Shown: positions 44,129 to 54,375, numbered from the stretch's first letter. The stretch is 64,000 nt of DNA from Kosakonia oryzendophytica (GCF_900094925.1 NZ_FMAY01000004.1:124001-188000), one strand, 5' to 3'. Made by a program: numbers and translations. The notes: generated by a model not told the origin, from the letters alone.

Positions 44129-45235
44129 ATGTTTCACCGTTTATTGACGCTAATCCGCAAAGAGTTGCAGTCGCTGCTGCGCGAACCGCAAACCCGCGCC
44201 ATTCTGGTGCTGCCGGTGCTGTTGCAGGTGCTGCTGTTCCCCTTCGCGGCCACGCTGGAAGTGACGAATGCCACCATCGCTATCTACAACGAAGACAACG
44301 GCAAACATGCGGTGGAGTTAACCCAGCGTTTTGCCCGTGCTAAAGCGTTTACCCATGTTCTGCTGCTGAAAAACCCGCAAGCGATCCGCCCGACGCTTGA
44401 TACGCAACAAGCACTGTTGTTGGTGCGCTTCCCGGCGGATTTCTCGCGCAACCTGGATAGCGGCGTCACCGCGCCAATGCAGTTAATCCTCGACGGACGT
44501 AACTCCAACAGTGCGCAAATTGCGGCCAATTATCTGCAGCAAATCGTCAAAGATTACCAGCAAGAGCTGATACGCGGGCAGAAAAAGCCCAACAACAGTG
44601 AACTGGTGATACGCAACTGGTATAACCCGAACCTCGACTATAAATGGTTTGTGGTGCCGTCGCTGATTGCCATGATCACCACCATCGGCGTAATGATTGT
44701 GACATCGCTGTCGGTGGCGCGCGAACGTGAACAGGGCACACTGGATCAACTGCTGGTTTCGCCGCTGGCCACCTGGCAAATCTTTGTCGGCAAAGCCGTA
44801 CCGGCGCTGATTGTCGCCACCTTTCAGGCCAGCATCGTGCTCGGCGTCGGGATTCTGGCGTATCACATCCCCTTCGCCGGTTCGCTGCTGTTGTTCTATT
44901 TCACGATGTTGATTTATGGCCTGTCGCTGGTGGGTTTCGGCCTGTTGATCTCGTCCCTCTGCGCCAACCAGCAGCAGGCGTTTATCGGTGTGTTTGTCTT
45001 TATGATGCCGGCGATCCTGCTCTCCGGTTATGTCTCGCCGGTCGAAAATATGCCTGTCTGGTTGCAGGATTTAACCTGGGTCAACCCCATCCGGCATTTT
45101 ACCGACATTACCAAACAGATTTATTTGAAAGATGCCAGCTTCACGATTGTCTGGCAGAGCGTCTGGCCGCTGCTGGTGATTGCAGCGACCACGGGGTCAG
45201 TCGCGTATGCGCTGTTCAGACGGAAAATTATGTAA
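44129..45235 (+). CDS. ybhR: ABC exporter permease YbhR
   Basis: 368 residues, equal to E. coli YbhR. ABC2-type domain with [18 protein letters not shown] as the coupling segment and a periplasmic domain between helix 1 and the C-terminal helices. Partner of YbhS. Starts 9 bp after ybhS with TAAGGAAA as Shine-Dalgarno; last gene of cecR-ybhGFSR, convergent with ybhQ. Confidence 0.96.
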   Translation: MFHRLLTLIRKELQSLLREPQTRAILVLPVLLQVLLFPFAATLEVTNATIAIYNEDNGKHAVELTQRFARAKAFTHVLLLKNPQAIRPTLDTQQALLLVRFPADFSRNLDSGVTAPMQLILDGRNSNSAQIAANYLQQIVKDYQQELIRGQKKPNNSELVIRNWYNPNLDYKWFVVPSLIAMITTIGVMIVTSLSVAREREQGTLDQLLVSPLATWQIFVGKAVPALIVATFQASIVLGVGILAYHIPFAGSLLLFYFTMLIYGLSLVGFGLLISSLCANQQQAFIGVFVFMMPAILLSGYVSPVENMPVWLQDLTWVNPIRHFTDITKQIYLKDASFTIVWQSVWPLLVIAATTGSVAYALFRRKIM

Positions 45236-45271
45236 CCCGGCGCGCATCAGCATTGGCGTTATTGCTCAGCG

Positions 45272-45709
45272 TTACCGATGTTCGCGGGGATTGGCTGCAT
45301 TGCCGCTCTGAGGCAAACCGAACGATTTAGCGGGAAGTTTTCTCTCTTTCGTTAACAGCGAAACCACCGCCGGGCCGGCAAGGATAGCCATCCCGGCGAG
45401 AGCCAACAGAACGTTGTTTTGCAGTACGCGGGAAAGTAACCAGATGACAATCAGCGACGCGCCAAAATACCAGGTAGTCGTCAGCTCTTCCAGCACATCG
45501 CCAGCCTCACGCCAGCGTGCGTCGTGGTGGCGCTGTAAGAACAGCATCAGCAGCACGGTCACACCATACAGCACGCACAAGCCCAAGCCAACGCGCACCA
45601 GCACGCCGCTCATCCAGCCCATCACCAGCACCGCCACAATCAGCATGTGCAACATAATCTGCCAGCAACTCAGACCTGTCGCGACGCGAACGCGTTGTTG
45701 CCACTTCAT
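45272..45709 (-). CDS. ybhQ: Inner-membrane protein YbhQ
   Basis: 145 residues (E. coli 136) with four hydrophobic helices ([68 protein letters not shown]) and a variable polar tail that differs from E. coli. Function unknown. ATG 45709 gives the E. coli N-terminus [20 protein letters not shown]. Divergent from ybhP with about 130 bp between them. Confidence 0.92.
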   Translation of the reverse strand: MKWQQRVRVATGLSCWQIMLHMLIVAVLVMGWMSGVLVRVGLGLCVLYGVTVLLMLFLQRHHDARWREAGDVLEELTTTWYFGASLIVIWLLSRVLQNNVLLALAGMAILAGPAVVSLLTKERKLPAKSFGLPQSGNAANPREHR

Positions 45710-45841
45710 GGCCACTCTCCTGAAGGATTTTTATCTGTTAGAAGAGTACTCGCATTTACGGAAAATTCCGTAACCCCGCCTTTTTTTGTGACAGGGACTA
45801 CAATTTATTTCATTGAGGAGAGTGACGCTGGCAGGAGAGTT

Positions 45842-46603
45842 ATGACCCAACAAGCGCGACATTTTTCATTGAAAGTGCTCACCATTAATACCCACAAAGG
45901 CTTTACCGCGTTTAACCGGCGCTTTATTTTGCCTGAGCTTCGCGATGCCGTGCGCACGGTCAGCGCCGATATTGTCTGCCTGCAAGAAGTGATGGGCGCG
46001 CACGAAGTGCACCCGTTGCATGTGGAGAACTGGCCGGATACGACCCATTACGAATTTCTCGCCGATACCATGTGGAGCGATTACGCTTACGGTCGCAATG
46101 CCGTCTATCCGGAAGGGCATCATGGTAACGCCGTGCTGTCGCGCTTTCCGATTGAGCATTATGAAAATCGTGATGTCTCCATCGACGGCAGCGAAAAACG
46201 CGGCATGCTCTACTGCCGTATCGTGCCGCCGGATTTCGGGCAGCCGGTGCACGTCATGTGTGTGCATCTGGGTCTGCGGGAAGCGCACCGCCAGTCGCAA
46301 CTCACCATGCTGGCGGAATGGGTCAATGCCTTGCCGGAAAATGAGCCGGTCGTGGTAGCAGGTGACTTTAATGACTGGCGGCTTCGCGCCAACCATCCGC
46401 TGAAAATCCAGGCCGGGCTGGAAGAGATCTTCACCCGCGCCCATGGTCGCCCGGCGCGCACATTTCCGGTGCGCTTCCCGATGCTGCGCCTCGACAGAAT
46501 CTATGTCAAAAACGCCAATGCCAGCGCACCGACGGCACTGCCGCTGCGCAACTGGCGGCATCTCTCCGATCATGCTCCCCTCAGCGCGGAGATCCATTTA
46601 TGA
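45842..46603 (+). CDS. ybhP: Endonuclease/exonuclease/phosphatase-family protein YbhP
   Basis: 253 residues, as in E. coli. EEP fold motifs are present: [10 protein letters not shown] (metal-binding Asn), [10 protein letters not shown] (metal Glu), [21 protein letters not shown] and LSDHAPL with the catalytic His. The natural substrate is not known; its place before the cardiolipin synthase clsB suggests a phosphodiester of lipid origin. GAGAG precedes ATG 45842. Overlaps clsB by 4 bp (ATGA). Confidence 0.94.
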   Translation: MTQQARHFSLKVLTINTHKGFTAFNRRFILPELRDAVRTVSADIVCLQEVMGAHEVHPLHVENWPDTTHYEFLADTMWSDYAYGRNAVYPEGHHGNAVLSRFPIEHYENRDVSIDGSEKRGMLYCRIVPPDFGQPVHVMCVHLGLREAHRQSQLTMLAEWVNALPENEPVVVAGDFNDWRLRANHPLKIQAGLEEIFTRAHGRPARTFPVRFPMLRLDRIYVKNANASAPTALPLRNWRHLSDHAPLSAEIHL

Positions 46604-47838
46604 AATGCAGCTGGCAGGAAGGAAACCGCATCCAGTTACTGGAGAATGGAGACAACTACTATCCGGCGCTGTTTGAGGCTATCGCACAGGCGCAGCAAAG
46701 GGTGATCCTCGAAACCTTTATCTGGTTTGAAGATGACGTTGGCCGGGCGTTGCAGCAGGCTTTGCTCCGCGCAGCGCGGCGCGGCATCAGCATTGAAGTG
46801 TTGCTGGATGGATATGGGTCGCCGGACTTAAGCGAACAGTTTGTCGGCGAGCTAACCTCCGCCGGAGTGGTTTTCCGCTACTACGATCCGCGCCCGCGAC
46901 TATTGGGGATGCGCACAAACCTGTTTCGCCGCATGCACCGCAAAATTGTGGTAATCGATAACACGGTGGCGTTTGTTGGCGGCATTAACTATTCCGCCGA
47001 ACATGTGACCAGTTATGGCCCGGAAGCGAAGCAGGATTACGCCGTACGTGTTGAAGGCCCGGTAGTGGAAGACATTTTACAGTTTGAGCTGGAAAACCTA
47101 CCGGAAAACGCACCGGCAAGACGCTGGTGGCGGCGCCGTCGTCACCGCCCGGAAGAGAACCGCAAACCGGGGGAAGCGCAGGCGCTGTTTGTCTGGCGTG
47201 ATAACGACGAGCACCGCGATGATATCGAACGCCACTACCTGAAAATGCTGGCCAATGCCCGGCGGGAAGTGGTGATCGCCAATGCCTACTTCTTTCCGGG
47301 TTATCGCTTGCTGCATGCCATGCGCAATGCCGCGCGGCGCGGTGTTTCGGTGAAGTTGATTGTTCAGGGCGAACCGGATATGCCGATCGTCAAGGTCGGC
47401 GCCGAACTGCTTTACAACTACCTGCTAAAAGGGGGCGTACAGGTCTATGAATACCGCCGTCGCCCGCTGCATGGCAAAGTCGCGCTAATGGACGATCACT
47501 GGGCCACGGTCGGCTCAAGCAATCTTGATCCGTTGAGTCTGTCACTGAACCTGGAGGCCAATCTGATCATTCACGATCGTGAATTTAACCAGACGTTGCG
47601 GGAGAATCTTCATACCATTATTGCCCAGGACTGCCTGCGGGTGGATGAGTCGATGGCGCCCAAACGCACCTGGTGGAATCTGGCCAAAAGTGTGGTGGTA
47701 TTCCACTTTTTGCGCCACTTTCCGGCGATGGTCGGCTGGCTCCCCGCGCACACACCGAAACTGGCGCAGGTAGCGGCTCCGGTGCAACCTGAAATGGAGA
47801 CCCAGGATCGGATCGAGAACTCAGAGGTGAAGCCCTGA
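46600..47838 (+). CDS. clsB: Cardiolipin synthase B (ClsB/YbhO)
   Basis: 412 residues (E. coli 413), phospholipase D superfamily with two HKD motifs: [17 protein letters not shown] (near residue 115) and [24 protein letters not shown] (near residue 290). It condenses phosphatidylglycerol, or phosphatidylglycerol with other alcohols, to cardiolipin-type lipids at the inner membrane. Middle gene of ybhP-clsB-ybhN, overlapping both neighbours. Confidence 0.97.
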   Translation: MKCSWQEGNRIQLLENGDNYYPALFEAIAQAQQRVILETFIWFEDDVGRALQQALLRAARRGISIEVLLDGYGSPDLSEQFVGELTSAGVVFRYYDPRPRLLGMRTNLFRRMHRKIVVIDNTVAFVGGINYSAEHVTSYGPEAKQDYAVRVEGPVVEDILQFELENLPENAPARRWWRRRRHRPEENRKPGEAQALFVWRDNDEHRDDIERHYLKMLANARREVVIANAYFFPGYRLLHAMRNAARRGVSVKLIVQGEPDMPIVKVGAELLYNYLLKGGVQVYEYRRRPLHGKVALMDDHWATVGSSNLDPLSLSLNLEANLIIHDREFNQTLRENLHTIIAQDCLRVDESMAPKRTWWNLAKSVVVFHFLRHFPAMVGWLPAHTPKLAQVAAPVQPEMETQDRIENSEVKP

Positions 47839-48803
47839 TGTCGAAATCTCATCCGCGCTGGCGGCTGGCGAAAAAAATCCTCACCGGCGTGTTCTTTATC
47901 GCCGTTGCCGTGTTGCTGGTGCTGTATGCCCGGAAAGTGAACTGGGATGATGTCTGGACGGTGATCCGTGATTACAACCGCACGGCGTTACTCAGTGCCA
48001 TCGCGCTGGTGATTATCAGCTACCTGATCTACGGCTGTTATGATCTGATGGGACGCGCCTGGTGCGGGCACAAACTGGCCAAACGCCAGGTCATGCTGGT
48101 GTCGTTTATCTGTTATGCCTTCAATCTGACGCTCAGTACCTGGGTGGGCGGTATCGGCATGCGTTACCGGCTCTACTCCCGGCTTGGGCTGCCAGGCAGC
48201 ACCATCACACGTATTTTCTCCTTAAGCATTACCACCAACTGGCTGGGTTACATTCTGCTCGGTGGGCTGATTTTTACCTTTGGCATAGTGCAGATCCCGG
48301 CGCACTGGTATATCGATGAGCGTACGCTGCGCATTATTGGCATCGTGTTGTTACTGGTGATTGCGTTCTATGTGTGGAGTTGCGCTTTTGCCAAACGCCG
48401 ACACATGACGGTCAAAGGGCACAAACTGGTACTGCCATCGTGGCGGTTTGCCGTCTTGCAGATGGTGATTTCCAGCGCCAACTGGATGGCGATGGGCGCT
48501 ATCATCTGGTTGCTGATGGGCATGCAGGCGGATTTCTTCTTTGTGCTCGGCGTGTTGCTGGTGAGCAGTATCGCCGGGGTAATTGTGCATATTCCGGCGG
48601 GTATTGGCGTGCTGGAGGCCGTTTTTATTGCGCTTCTGGCGGGTGAACATGTCTCTCAGGGGACCATTATTGCCGCCCTGCTTGCGTATCGCGTGCTTTA
48701 CTACTTTCTGCCGCTGTTGCTGGCGCTGATGTGCTATTTGCTGCTGGAGAGCCGGGCAAAAGCGCTGCGCAAGAAAAATGAGCAAACCCTGGCGAAACCG
48801 TAG
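47838..48803 (+). CDS. ybhN: Inner-membrane protein YbhN (LPG synthase/UPF0104 family)
   Basis: 321 residues (E. coli 318) with about eight membrane helices. Conserved parts include STWVGGIGMRYRLYSRLGLPGSTITRIFSLSITTNWLGY and VHIPAGIGVLEAVFIALLAG, the flippase-like domain shared with MprF. Exact function unknown; co-transcription with clsB points to phospholipid handling. The start overlaps the clsB stop by one base (TGATG). Confidence 0.93.
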   Translation: MSKSHPRWRLAKKILTGVFFIAVAVLLVLYARKVNWDDVWTVIRDYNRTALLSAIALVIISYLIYGCYDLMGRAWCGHKLAKRQVMLVSFICYAFNLTLSTWVGGIGMRYRLYSRLGLPGSTITRIFSLSITTNWLGYILLGGLIFTFGIVQIPAHWYIDERTLRIIGIVLLLVIAFYVWSCAFAKRRHMTVKGHKLVLPSWRFAVLQMVISSANWMAMGAIIWLLMGMQADFFFVLGVLLVSSIAGVIVHIPAGIGVLEAVFIALLAGEHVSQGTIIAALLAYRVLYYFLPLLLALMCYLLLESRAKALRKKNEQTLAKP

Positions 48804-48807
48804 CGAA

Positions 48808-49527
48808 TCAGCGGGAAGCCCCACCGCTACCGGGAGACAGAGCCGTGAGGATCTCAGCCAATAGCCTGAGGATCTCAAACAGCGCCACACTCATTCCCAG
48901 GTACACCGCCAGCGCGCCACGAATAGCGCAGCATTGTACGGTGGTAAAATTGCGGTGATACAGCTCACGGGCAGACGCGTTGATACGCGGTGTTTGATAT
49001 GCTGTCGTCAGGCTGAACAGCAGCACCAGCGATAGGCTACCGATCCACAACCAGACACTGCTGTGCAGCAGAGTGTTGACCAGCGCGGAAAGGGCAAGCC
49101 CGATCAGGACCATCACAAAATAGAAGCCACCGCCACGAAGCGTTGTCCCTGTGAAACGGGTCAGCGCCGCGCTGGTGAGGAACATCCCGCCAACCACGGC
49201 AAACGCCAGCGCCAGAGAGGCCAACGTGAAGACACTGGCAAACAGCAAGCCAGTAAGCATACTCATCACGCACAAACAGCAGAACGCCAGTCGGGTACCG
49301 AAACGCGTGAAAAACAGATTAAGGATGAGACCGCACGCAAACCACAGGATCGTCAGTACGGCAATCAGCCAGCCATGTTCGGAGAATGCGCGAACCGGCA
49401 TCACGTCCAACACCCACCATGCAGCGCCAAGACTCAATACCATTCCCGCCGCCAGCCACAGACACACGCACGTTATCAGCTCTGTCGGGGCGATCTGCGG
49501 CGGCTGTATCCAGCCAAAGGGTTTCAT
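48808..49527 (-). CDS. YbhM-like BI-1 (TMBIM) family membrane protein
   Basis: 239 residues with seven hydrophobic segments. It sits in the same position as E. coli ybhM (237 residues) next to ybhL and shares the helix spacing and a few segments (GGMFLTSAALTRF vs GAMFLISMLAG), but the sequence is much less conserved than its neighbours, so the symbol is left blank. Function unknown; the family includes Bax inhibitor-1-like channels. ATG 49527 lies 6 bp after AGGAGG; an adjacent ATG at 49530 is too close. Convergent with ybhN, stops 4 bp apart. Confidence 0.8.
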   Translation of the reverse strand: MKPFGWIQPPQIAPTELITCVCLWLAAGMVLSLGAAWWVLDVMPVRAFSEHGWLIAVLTILWFACGLILNLFFTRFGTRLAFCCLCVMSMLTGLLFASVFTLASLALAFAVVGGMFLTSAALTRFTGTTLRGGGFYFVMVLIGLALSALVNTLLHSSVWLWIGSLSLVLLFSLTTAYQTPRINASARELYHRNFTTVQCCAIRGALAVYLGMSVALFEILRLLAEILTALSPGSGGASR

Positions 49528-49566
49528 CATTATCCTCCTTGATCCCCTGCTACCTGGCAGGCAAAG

Positions 49567-49590
49567 AAATCCCGGCCGGAGCCGGGATTT
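49567..49590 (-). terminator. Hairpin between ybhL and the ybhM-like gene
   Basis: AAATCCCGG (49567-49575) and CCGGGATTT (49582-49590) form a stem with loop CCGGAG. It lies after the ybhL stop, before the start of the next gene on the same strand, and probably ends or attenuates the ybhL transcript. Confidence 0.7.
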
Positions 49591-49634
49591 GACTATCTGG
49601 TGGCGCTTCGCCTGTCCGGCTTTCGACAAAAGCC

Positions 49635-50348
49635 TTAGCGACGGTTGCCGAAAATACGCAACAGCATCAGGAACAGGTTGATAAAGTCGAGATACAGCGT
49701 CAATGCGCCGAGAATGGCGGTTTTACGCAGTTGTGAAGCATCGCTGAGGTCGATTTGCTGGCCGATGTTTTTCAGCTTTTGCGTATCATAGGCTGTCAGG
49801 CCAACAAAGATCACCACGCCGATGTAGGTCACCGCCCACATCAGGGCTTCGCTCTTCAGCCAGAAGTTGACGAGTGAGGCGAGAACAATACCAATCAGGC
49901 CCATAAACAGCATATTGCCAAAGCCGCTTAAGTCACGTTTGGTGGTGTAGCCATACAGGCTCATGGCACCAAACATCCCGGCGGTCACCACAAAGGTCGC
50001 GGCGATGGACTCCGCGGTGTAGATATAGAGAATGCTGGACAGTGTCAGGCCGGTTAACGCCGAATAGAGCATAAACAGCGAGGTGGCCACCCCGGCACTC
50101 AGCTTATGAATAAGCCCGGAGAGGACAAACACCAACGCCAGTTGCGCGATGATCAGGCCAAAAAAGGTAATCTGGCTGGAGAACACCAGCGCCATGACAG
50201 CATCGTTACCGGCAGCATACCAGGCAACGAACGCGGTCAGTAACAGACCGCAGGTCATCCAGCCGTACACCTGCGCCATATAGGTTTGCAACCCGCTGCG
50301 GGTTTGCTGGACGATAGAGTCAGAACGAGGATAACGGTCCATAGTCAC
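49635..50348 (-). CDS. ybhL: BI-1 (Bax inhibitor-1) family inner-membrane protein YbhL
   Basis: 237 residues (E. coli 234) with seven helices. It begins with a cytoplasmic stretch (MTMDRYPRSDSIVQQTRSGLQTYMAQVYGW) and ends with the family signature DTQKLKNIGQ...GALTLYLDFINLFLMLLRIFG; the aspartates of this region form the pH-gated latch in BI-1 calcium-leak channels. E. coli YbhL has no settled role. It is a single promoter unit after moaE. Confidence 0.95.
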   Translation of the reverse strand: MTMDRYPRSDSIVQQTRSGLQTYMAQVYGWMTCGLLLTAFVAWYAAGNDAVMALVFSSQITFFGLIIAQLALVFVLSGLIHKLSAGVATSLFMLYSALTGLTLSSILYIYTAESIAATFVVTAGMFGAMSLYGYTTKRDLSGFGNMLFMGLIGIVLASLVNFWLKSEALMWAVTYIGVVIFVGLTAYDTQKLKNIGQQIDLSDASQLRKTAILGALTLYLDFINLFLMLLRIFGNRR

Positions 50349-50401
50349 TCCTGAATAATGGGCTAACGCTTAATAAGATTAACACATCCCGGTTCAATGC
50401 A

Positions 50402-50854
50402 TTACCAACGCTTTGCCGCCTGCTTGTCGCTGTCGCGGGCTTCAACCCAGCGCTCGCCCTCCGGGGTGGCTTCGCGCTTCCAGAAAGGTGCGCGGGTTTT
50501 CAGGTAGTCCATAATAAACTGCCCGGCATCAAACGCGCTGCTGCGATGGGCACTGGCGACGCCGACAAAAACAATTTCATCGCCCGGCCATAGCTCGCCA
50601 ATGCGGTGGTAGACCGTTACCCGGCCCAGCGGCCAACGGGCGCGCGCTTCACTGACAATTTCCGCCAGGGAACGTTCGGTCATCCCAGGATAGTGTTCCA
50701 GCGTCAACGCACTAACGCTGTCGCCGAGATTGTGGTTACGCACTTTGCCGGTAAAGGTGACCACCGCACCGTCCTCATCACGGGACGCCAGCCAGTTATA
50801 CTCATCGCCGACATGGAAAGCGGCATGATCGACGCAAATTCGTGTTTCACTCAT
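50402..50854 (-). CDS. moaE: Molybdopterin synthase catalytic subunit MoaE
   Basis: 150 residues, as in E. coli. Conserved segments include GAVVTFTGKVRNHNLGD, LEHYPGMTE, HRIGELWPGDEIVFVGVASAHRS and the catalytic Lys region KTRAPFWKRE. With two thiocarboxylated MoaD subunits it converts cyclic pyranopterin monophosphate to molybdopterin. Last gene of moaABCDE, starting 1 bp after moaD. Confidence 0.97.
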   Translation of the reverse strand: MSETRICVDHAAFHVGDEYNWLASRDEDGAVVTFTGKVRNHNLGDSVSALTLEHYPGMTERSLAEIVSEARARWPLGRVTVYHRIGELWPGDEIVFVGVASAHRSSAFDAGQFIMDYLKTRAPFWKREATPEGERWVEARDSDKQAAKRW

Positions 50855-50855
50855 T

Positions 50856-51101
50856 TTAGCCTCCGGTCACCGGTGGGAAAAATGCCACTTCATCGCCGCT
50901 GCTCAGTGGATGATCAAAACTGACCAGCGTCTGGTTGACCGCTGCCAGTAATTTGCCCTCTTCCAGCGCCAGCGCCCAGCGTTCACCTTGCGCCGCCAGA
51001 TGCTGACGCAGTGCCTCGACGGTGGGAAAGACGGTATCAGACGCCATGCTGTCACAGCCCACCAGTTCGCGCACCTGCGCGAAAAAAAGGATCTTAATCA
51101 T
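50856..51101 (-). CDS. moaD: Molybdopterin synthase sulfur carrier subunit MoaD
   Basis: 81 residues of the ubiquitin-like fold, ending in the Gly-Gly (PPVTGG) that is adenylated by MoeB and thiocarboxylated. ATG 51101 gives [15 protein letters not shown], as in E. coli; the longer frame to 51164 lies inside moaC. It overlaps moaC by 8 bp. Confidence 0.97.
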   Translation of the reverse strand: MIKILFFAQVRELVGCDSMASDTVFPTVEALRQHLAAQGERWALALEEGKLLAAVNQTLVSFDHPLSSGDEVAFFPPVTGG

Positions 51102-51579
51102 CGCTCTCCACCCTGAAATCCCCTGACTTGCCGCCGCTTTTCGCCAGCAGGCGCACAGGGCCAATCACCATATCTTTCTGCACGGCTTTGCACATGTCGT
51201 AAATGGTCAGCGCCGCAACGGAGGCGGCGGTAAGCGCTTCCATTTCCACGCCGGTTTTCCCGGTCAGGCGGCACAGTGCTTCAATGCGTACACGGTTGTG
51301 TTCCGGCTGCGCCTGCAACTGCACTTCCACTTTGCTCAGCAGCAACGGGTGGCACAGCGGGATCAACTCCCAGGTGCGTTTCGCCGCCTGGATCCCCGCA
51401 ATGCGCGCGGTCGCGAACACATCGCCTTTGTGATGGCTACCGTCGATAATCATGGCCAGTGTTTGCGGCAACATGGTGACAAATGCTTCAGCGCGGGCTT
51501 CGCGTACGGTTTCCGCTTTCGCGGAGACATCGACCATATGCGCTTCGCCATCGGCATTAATATGGGTCAGTTGTGACAT
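51094..51579 (-). CDS. moaC: Cyclic pyranopterin monophosphate synthase MoaC
   Basis: 161 residues, as in E. coli. [20 protein letters not shown] at the start, [27 protein letters not shown] and [29 protein letters not shown] are all conserved. It makes cyclic pyranopterin monophosphate from the MoaA product. Lies 3 bp after moaB and overlaps moaD. Confidence 0.98.
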   Translation of the reverse strand: MSQLTHINADGEAHMVDVSAKAETVREARAEAFVTMLPQTLAMIIDGSHHKGDVFATARIAGIQAAKRTWELIPLCHPLLLSKVEVQLQAQPEHNRVRIEALCRLTGKTGVEMEALTAASVAALTIYDMCKAVQKDMVIGPVRLLAKSGGKSGDFRVESDD

Positions 51580-51582
51580 AAC

Positions 51583-52095
51583 TTATTTCTTAATATGGGG
51601 ATGGAAATTACAAGGACGTGTACGCGCATCCAACTGCGGCGCAATGATGTTTTCCCATGCGGTACGACAGGCTTTGGTCGACCCGGGCATGGCAAAAATA
51701 AGCGTCTTATTGGCAATGCCCGCCACCGCACGGGACTGCAGTGTTGCAGTGCCAATCTCCTCAAAGGAGAGCATACGGAAGACTTCGCCGAACCCCTGGA
51801 TTTCACGGTCAAACAGCGGCAGCAACGCTTCCGGTGCCTGATCGCCGTCGGTGAAGCCCGTACCGCCAGTGATCAATACCACCTGCACGTCGTCGCGCGC
51901 GATCCACGCGGAAACCTGCGCGCGAATGGCATAACGGTTCTCTTTGACTATCGCCTTATCCACTATTTGGTGACCAGCGTCGTGCGCGGCGTCGCGCAGC
52001 CAGTGGCCGGAGGTATCATCCTCTTCGCCGCGACGGTCAGAAACCGTCAGAATAGCCAATTTCACTGGAATAAACTCAGCGCTGACCTGACTCAT
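51583..52095 (-). CDS. moaB: Molybdenum cofactor biosynthesis protein MoaB
   Basis: 170 residues. Carries the MoaB/MogA fold motifs LAILTVSDRRGEEDDTSGHWL and LITGGTGFTDGDQAPEAL, and AMPGSTKACRTAW. In E. coli, MoaB can be replaced by MogA, which adenylates molybdopterin. ATG 52095 (MSQVSAEFIPVKL) with GGAGAAT upstream is the family start. 19 bp after moaA. Confidence 0.96.
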   Translation of the reverse strand: MSQVSAEFIPVKLAILTVSDRRGEEDDTSGHWLRDAAHDAGHQIVDKAIVKENRYAIRAQVSAWIARDDVQVVLITGGTGFTDGDQAPEALLPLFDREIQGFGEVFRMLSFEEIGTATLQSRAVAGIANKTLIFAMPGSTKACRTAWENIIAPQLDARTRPCNFHPHIKK

Positions 52096-52114
52096 CTCAT
52101 TCTCCTTGCGGCGA

Positions 52115-53104
52115 TTACCCGCCAATATATGAAAGGTTTTGCGTAATGCCTGTATTGCCCTGGTGCAGGAAGTGCGTCTGCTTTTTGTGCGTCAGTGCGG
52201 AGGCAATACGCTGTTCCAGCATTGCTTGCTGGGCATCGTCTTGTAACAGGTCGCGTAAATTCACGCCGCCATCGCCAAACAGGCATAAGTGCAGCTTGCC
52301 GGTAGACGACACACGCAGGCGATTGCAACTGGCGCAGAAGTCTTTTTCATAAGGCATGATAAGGCCGATTTCACCGGCGTAATCCGGGTGGCAAAACACC
52401 TGCGCCGGGCCGTCGCTACGCTGGCGCAATTGATGGATCCAACCGCGTTGCAGCAGTTGATCGCGCAGCACCATGCCAGAGATATGGTGGTTGCGAAACA
52501 GTTCGCTGCCCTCTCCGGTCTCCATCAGTTCAATAAAGCGTAGCTGGACAGGACGCGATTTGATCCACGCCAGAAAGGTGTCGAGTTGGTGATGGTTAAC
52601 GTCGCGCATCAGTACCGTGTTGACTTTGACTTTGGCAAAGCCTGCGGCGAAGGCGGCGTCGATACCGGCCATCACCTGCTGAAACTTATCCTGACCGGTA
52701 ATGGCATGAAACTGGCGGGCATCGAGACTGTCGAGGCTGACGTTAATGGCAGTGAGCCCGGCATCGCGCCACAGAGCGACATCACGGGCAAGCCGGTAAC
52801 CGTTGGTGGTGACGGCAATCTGGCGGATAGCGCTGTTTTCACGCACCGCGGCGATAATATCGGGGAAATCGCGTCGCAGCGACGGCTCTCCGCCAGTCAG
52901 GCGCACCTTTTCCGTGCCCATGGCGCTGAAGGCGCGTGTGACCCGACGAATCTCATCAACGCCGAGAAAGCCGTTGTTGTTGATGCCGCCCGGCTTGTAA
53001 CCGTCCGGCAGACAGTAGGTGCAACGAAAATTGCACACATCAGTGATCGACAAACGCAAGTAATAGAACTTACGCGCGAACGCATCGGTAAGTTGTGAAG
53101 TCAT
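52115..53104 (-). CDS. moaA: GTP 3',8-cyclase MoaA (radical SAM)
   Basis: 329 residues, as in E. coli. The N-terminal radical-SAM cluster motif CNFRCTYC is near residue 24; the second cluster is built from cysteines in the C-terminal region ([32 protein letters not shown]), and the protein ends in Gly-Gly (NLSYIGG). It turns GTP into 3',8-cyclo-GTP, the first step of molybdenum cofactor synthesis. First gene of the operon, with a Moco-responsive leader and a ModE box upstream. Confidence 0.98.
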   Translation of the reverse strand: MTSQLTDAFARKFYYLRLSITDVCNFRCTYCLPDGYKPGGINNNGFLGVDEIRRVTRAFSAMGTEKVRLTGGEPSLRRDFPDIIAAVRENSAIRQIAVTTNGYRLARDVALWRDAGLTAINVSLDSLDARQFHAITGQDKFQQVMAGIDAAFAAGFAKVKVNTVLMRDVNHHQLDTFLAWIKSRPVQLRFIELMETGEGSELFRNHHISGMVLRDQLLQRGWIHQLRQRSDGPAQVFCHPDYAGEIGLIMPYEKDFCASCNRLRVSSTGKLHLCLFGDGGVNLRDLLQDDAQQAMLEQRIASALTHKKQTHFLHQGNTGITQNLSYIGG

Positions 53105-53116
53105 TTACACCTTTCC

Positions 53117-53200
53117 AAGTACGGGAGATGCAGTCATTTCTTCCTGCACCCTGGCGACGTGAACCGTTGCGGGCTCCGTCACGGCCAGTGCCCCGTATCT
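53117..53200 (-). promoter_or_regulatory. Moco RNA motif (candidate molybdenum cofactor riboswitch) in the moaA leader
   Basis: On the moaA strand, the leader forms nested pairings: TACGGG/CCCGTA (53192-53197 with 53120-53125), GCACTGGC with GCCAGGGTGC (53184-53191 with 53146-53155), CGTGA/TCACG (53179-53183 with 53158-53162) and a small GCAG/CTGC hairpin. It ends about 12 bp before the moaA ATG. Position and layered shape fit the Moco RNA motif known upstream of enterobacterial moaA. I did not fold it by computer. Confidence 0.7.
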
Positions 53201-53300
53201 TTCGACTTAGGCGCAAAGGCTTGAGTGTATATTTTGTTAGTCACGCTAACATTGCTTATGGCGATAGTAGCGCGATAGTCACGCTTTCGCTATCACGATA

Positions 53301-53328
53301 ATCGCTATATAAAGCCATATATAGCGAC
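53301..53328. promoter_or_regulatory. ModE binding site upstream of moaA
   Basis: ATCGCTATATA - AAGCCA - TATATAGCGAC is an almost perfect inverted repeat that equals the published ModE pattern of two ATCGCTATATA-type halves around six bases. ModE with molybdate activates moaABCDE in E. coli. The site lies about 200 bp upstream of moaA, between it and the divergent yvcK. Confidence 0.88.
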
Positions 53329-53466
53329 ATGATCGTGCATTTCCAATACAGAGTACGTGAAAATCGCGTTTTTGCCTTGATATGTGTCATTTTCCACTCT
53401 GCGCGGCATCGTCTTTTGGTGGTATTTGCGCTAACGTATCGGGATAATTCTTCATAAGGAATCACT
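53329..53466. other. Remainder of the moaA / yvcK divergent region
   Basis: About 140 bp before the yvcK ATG, no open frame. It should contain the yvcK promoter; AATTCTTCATAAGGA supplies the Shine-Dalgarno AAGGA 7 bp before ATG 53467. No operator was recognised in it. Confidence 0.45.
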
Positions 53467-54375
53467 ATGCGTAATCGCACACTTGCAGACCTGGATCGTG
53501 TTGTCGCGCTGGGCGGCGGGCATGGTCTCGGGCGTGTGATGTCTTCGCTCTCTTCGCTGGGCTCGCGCCTTACCGGTATTGTCACCACCACGGATAACGG
53601 CGGATCAACCGGGCGTATTCGACGCTCTGAAGGCGGGATCGCGTGGGGTGATATGCGCAACTGTCTGAACCAGTTAATCACCGAACCGAGCGTGGCGTCG
53701 GCCATGTTTGAGTATCGTTTTAGCGGTAATGGTGAACTTTCCGGGCATAACCTCGGAAATTTGATGTTAAAGGCGCTGGACCACCTGAGCGTGCGGCCTC
53801 TGGAAGCCATCAATTTAATTCGCAATTTATTAAAGGTGGACGCGTTTTTAATTCCGATGTCGGAACAGCCTGTCGATTTAATGGCTACCGACAGCGAAGG
53901 ACATCATGTTTATGGCGAAGTGAATATCGATCAATTGCACGCGCCAATTCAGGAATTAATGCTGTTTCCAAACGTGCATGCCACTCGCGAAGCGGTGCAG
54001 GCCATTGCCGAAGCGGATTTAATTTTAATCGGCCCAGGCAGTTTTTATACCAGTTTGCTGCCGTTGCTACTGCTGGAGGATTTGTCGCAAGCATTGCGCC
54101 GCACGCCAGCGCCAGTGGTCTATATTGCGAACCTGGGTAAAGAGTTAAGCCCGGCGGCTGCCAGCCTGAAATTGAGCGATAAACTGGCCATTATGGAGCA
54201 GTATGTCGGCAGAAAAATTATTGATGCCGCTATTGTTGGGCCGAAAGTGGATGTCAGCAACGTCAGCGATCGCCTGATCATTCAGGACATACTGGAAGCC
54301 AGCGATATTCCCTATCGCCACGATCGTCATCTACTGCGCGCCGCGCTGGAAAAAGCGGTGCAGCAACTCGGCTAA
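53467..54375 (+). CDS. ybhK: YvcK family UDP-sugar-binding protein (YbhK)
   Basis: 302 residues, equal to E. coli YbhK. Nucleotide-fold motif [18 protein letters not shown], then [31 protein letters not shown] and the [14 protein letters not shown] segment near residue 195. The YvcK/GlmR family binds UDP-GlcNAc and in Bacillus steers carbon towards cell-wall precursors; the E. coli role is unclear. In E. coli this gene is followed by uvrB; here a pmrCAB-type locus comes between them. Confidence 0.94.
   Translation: MRNRTLADLDRVVALGGGHGLGRVMSSLSSLGSRLTGIVTTTDNGGSTGRIRRSEGGIAWGDMRNCLNQLITEPSVASAMFEYRFSGNGELSGHNLGNLMLKALDHLSVRPLEAINLIRNLLKVDAFLIPMSEQPVDLMATDSEGHHVYGEVNIDQLHAPIQELMLFPNVHATREAVQAIAEADLILIGPGSFYTSLLPLLLLEDLSQALRRTPAPVVYIANLGKELSPAAASLKLSDKLAIMEQYVGRKIIDAAIVGPKVDVSNVSDRLIIQDILEASDIPYRHDRHLLRAALEKAVQQLG

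Noticed and set aside
53261-53310. Short CRISPR-like repeats of GCGATAG/CTATCGC
   Set aside because: Units are 7-10 bp, irregularly spaced and in both orientations, with no cas genes; they look like regulator half-sites.
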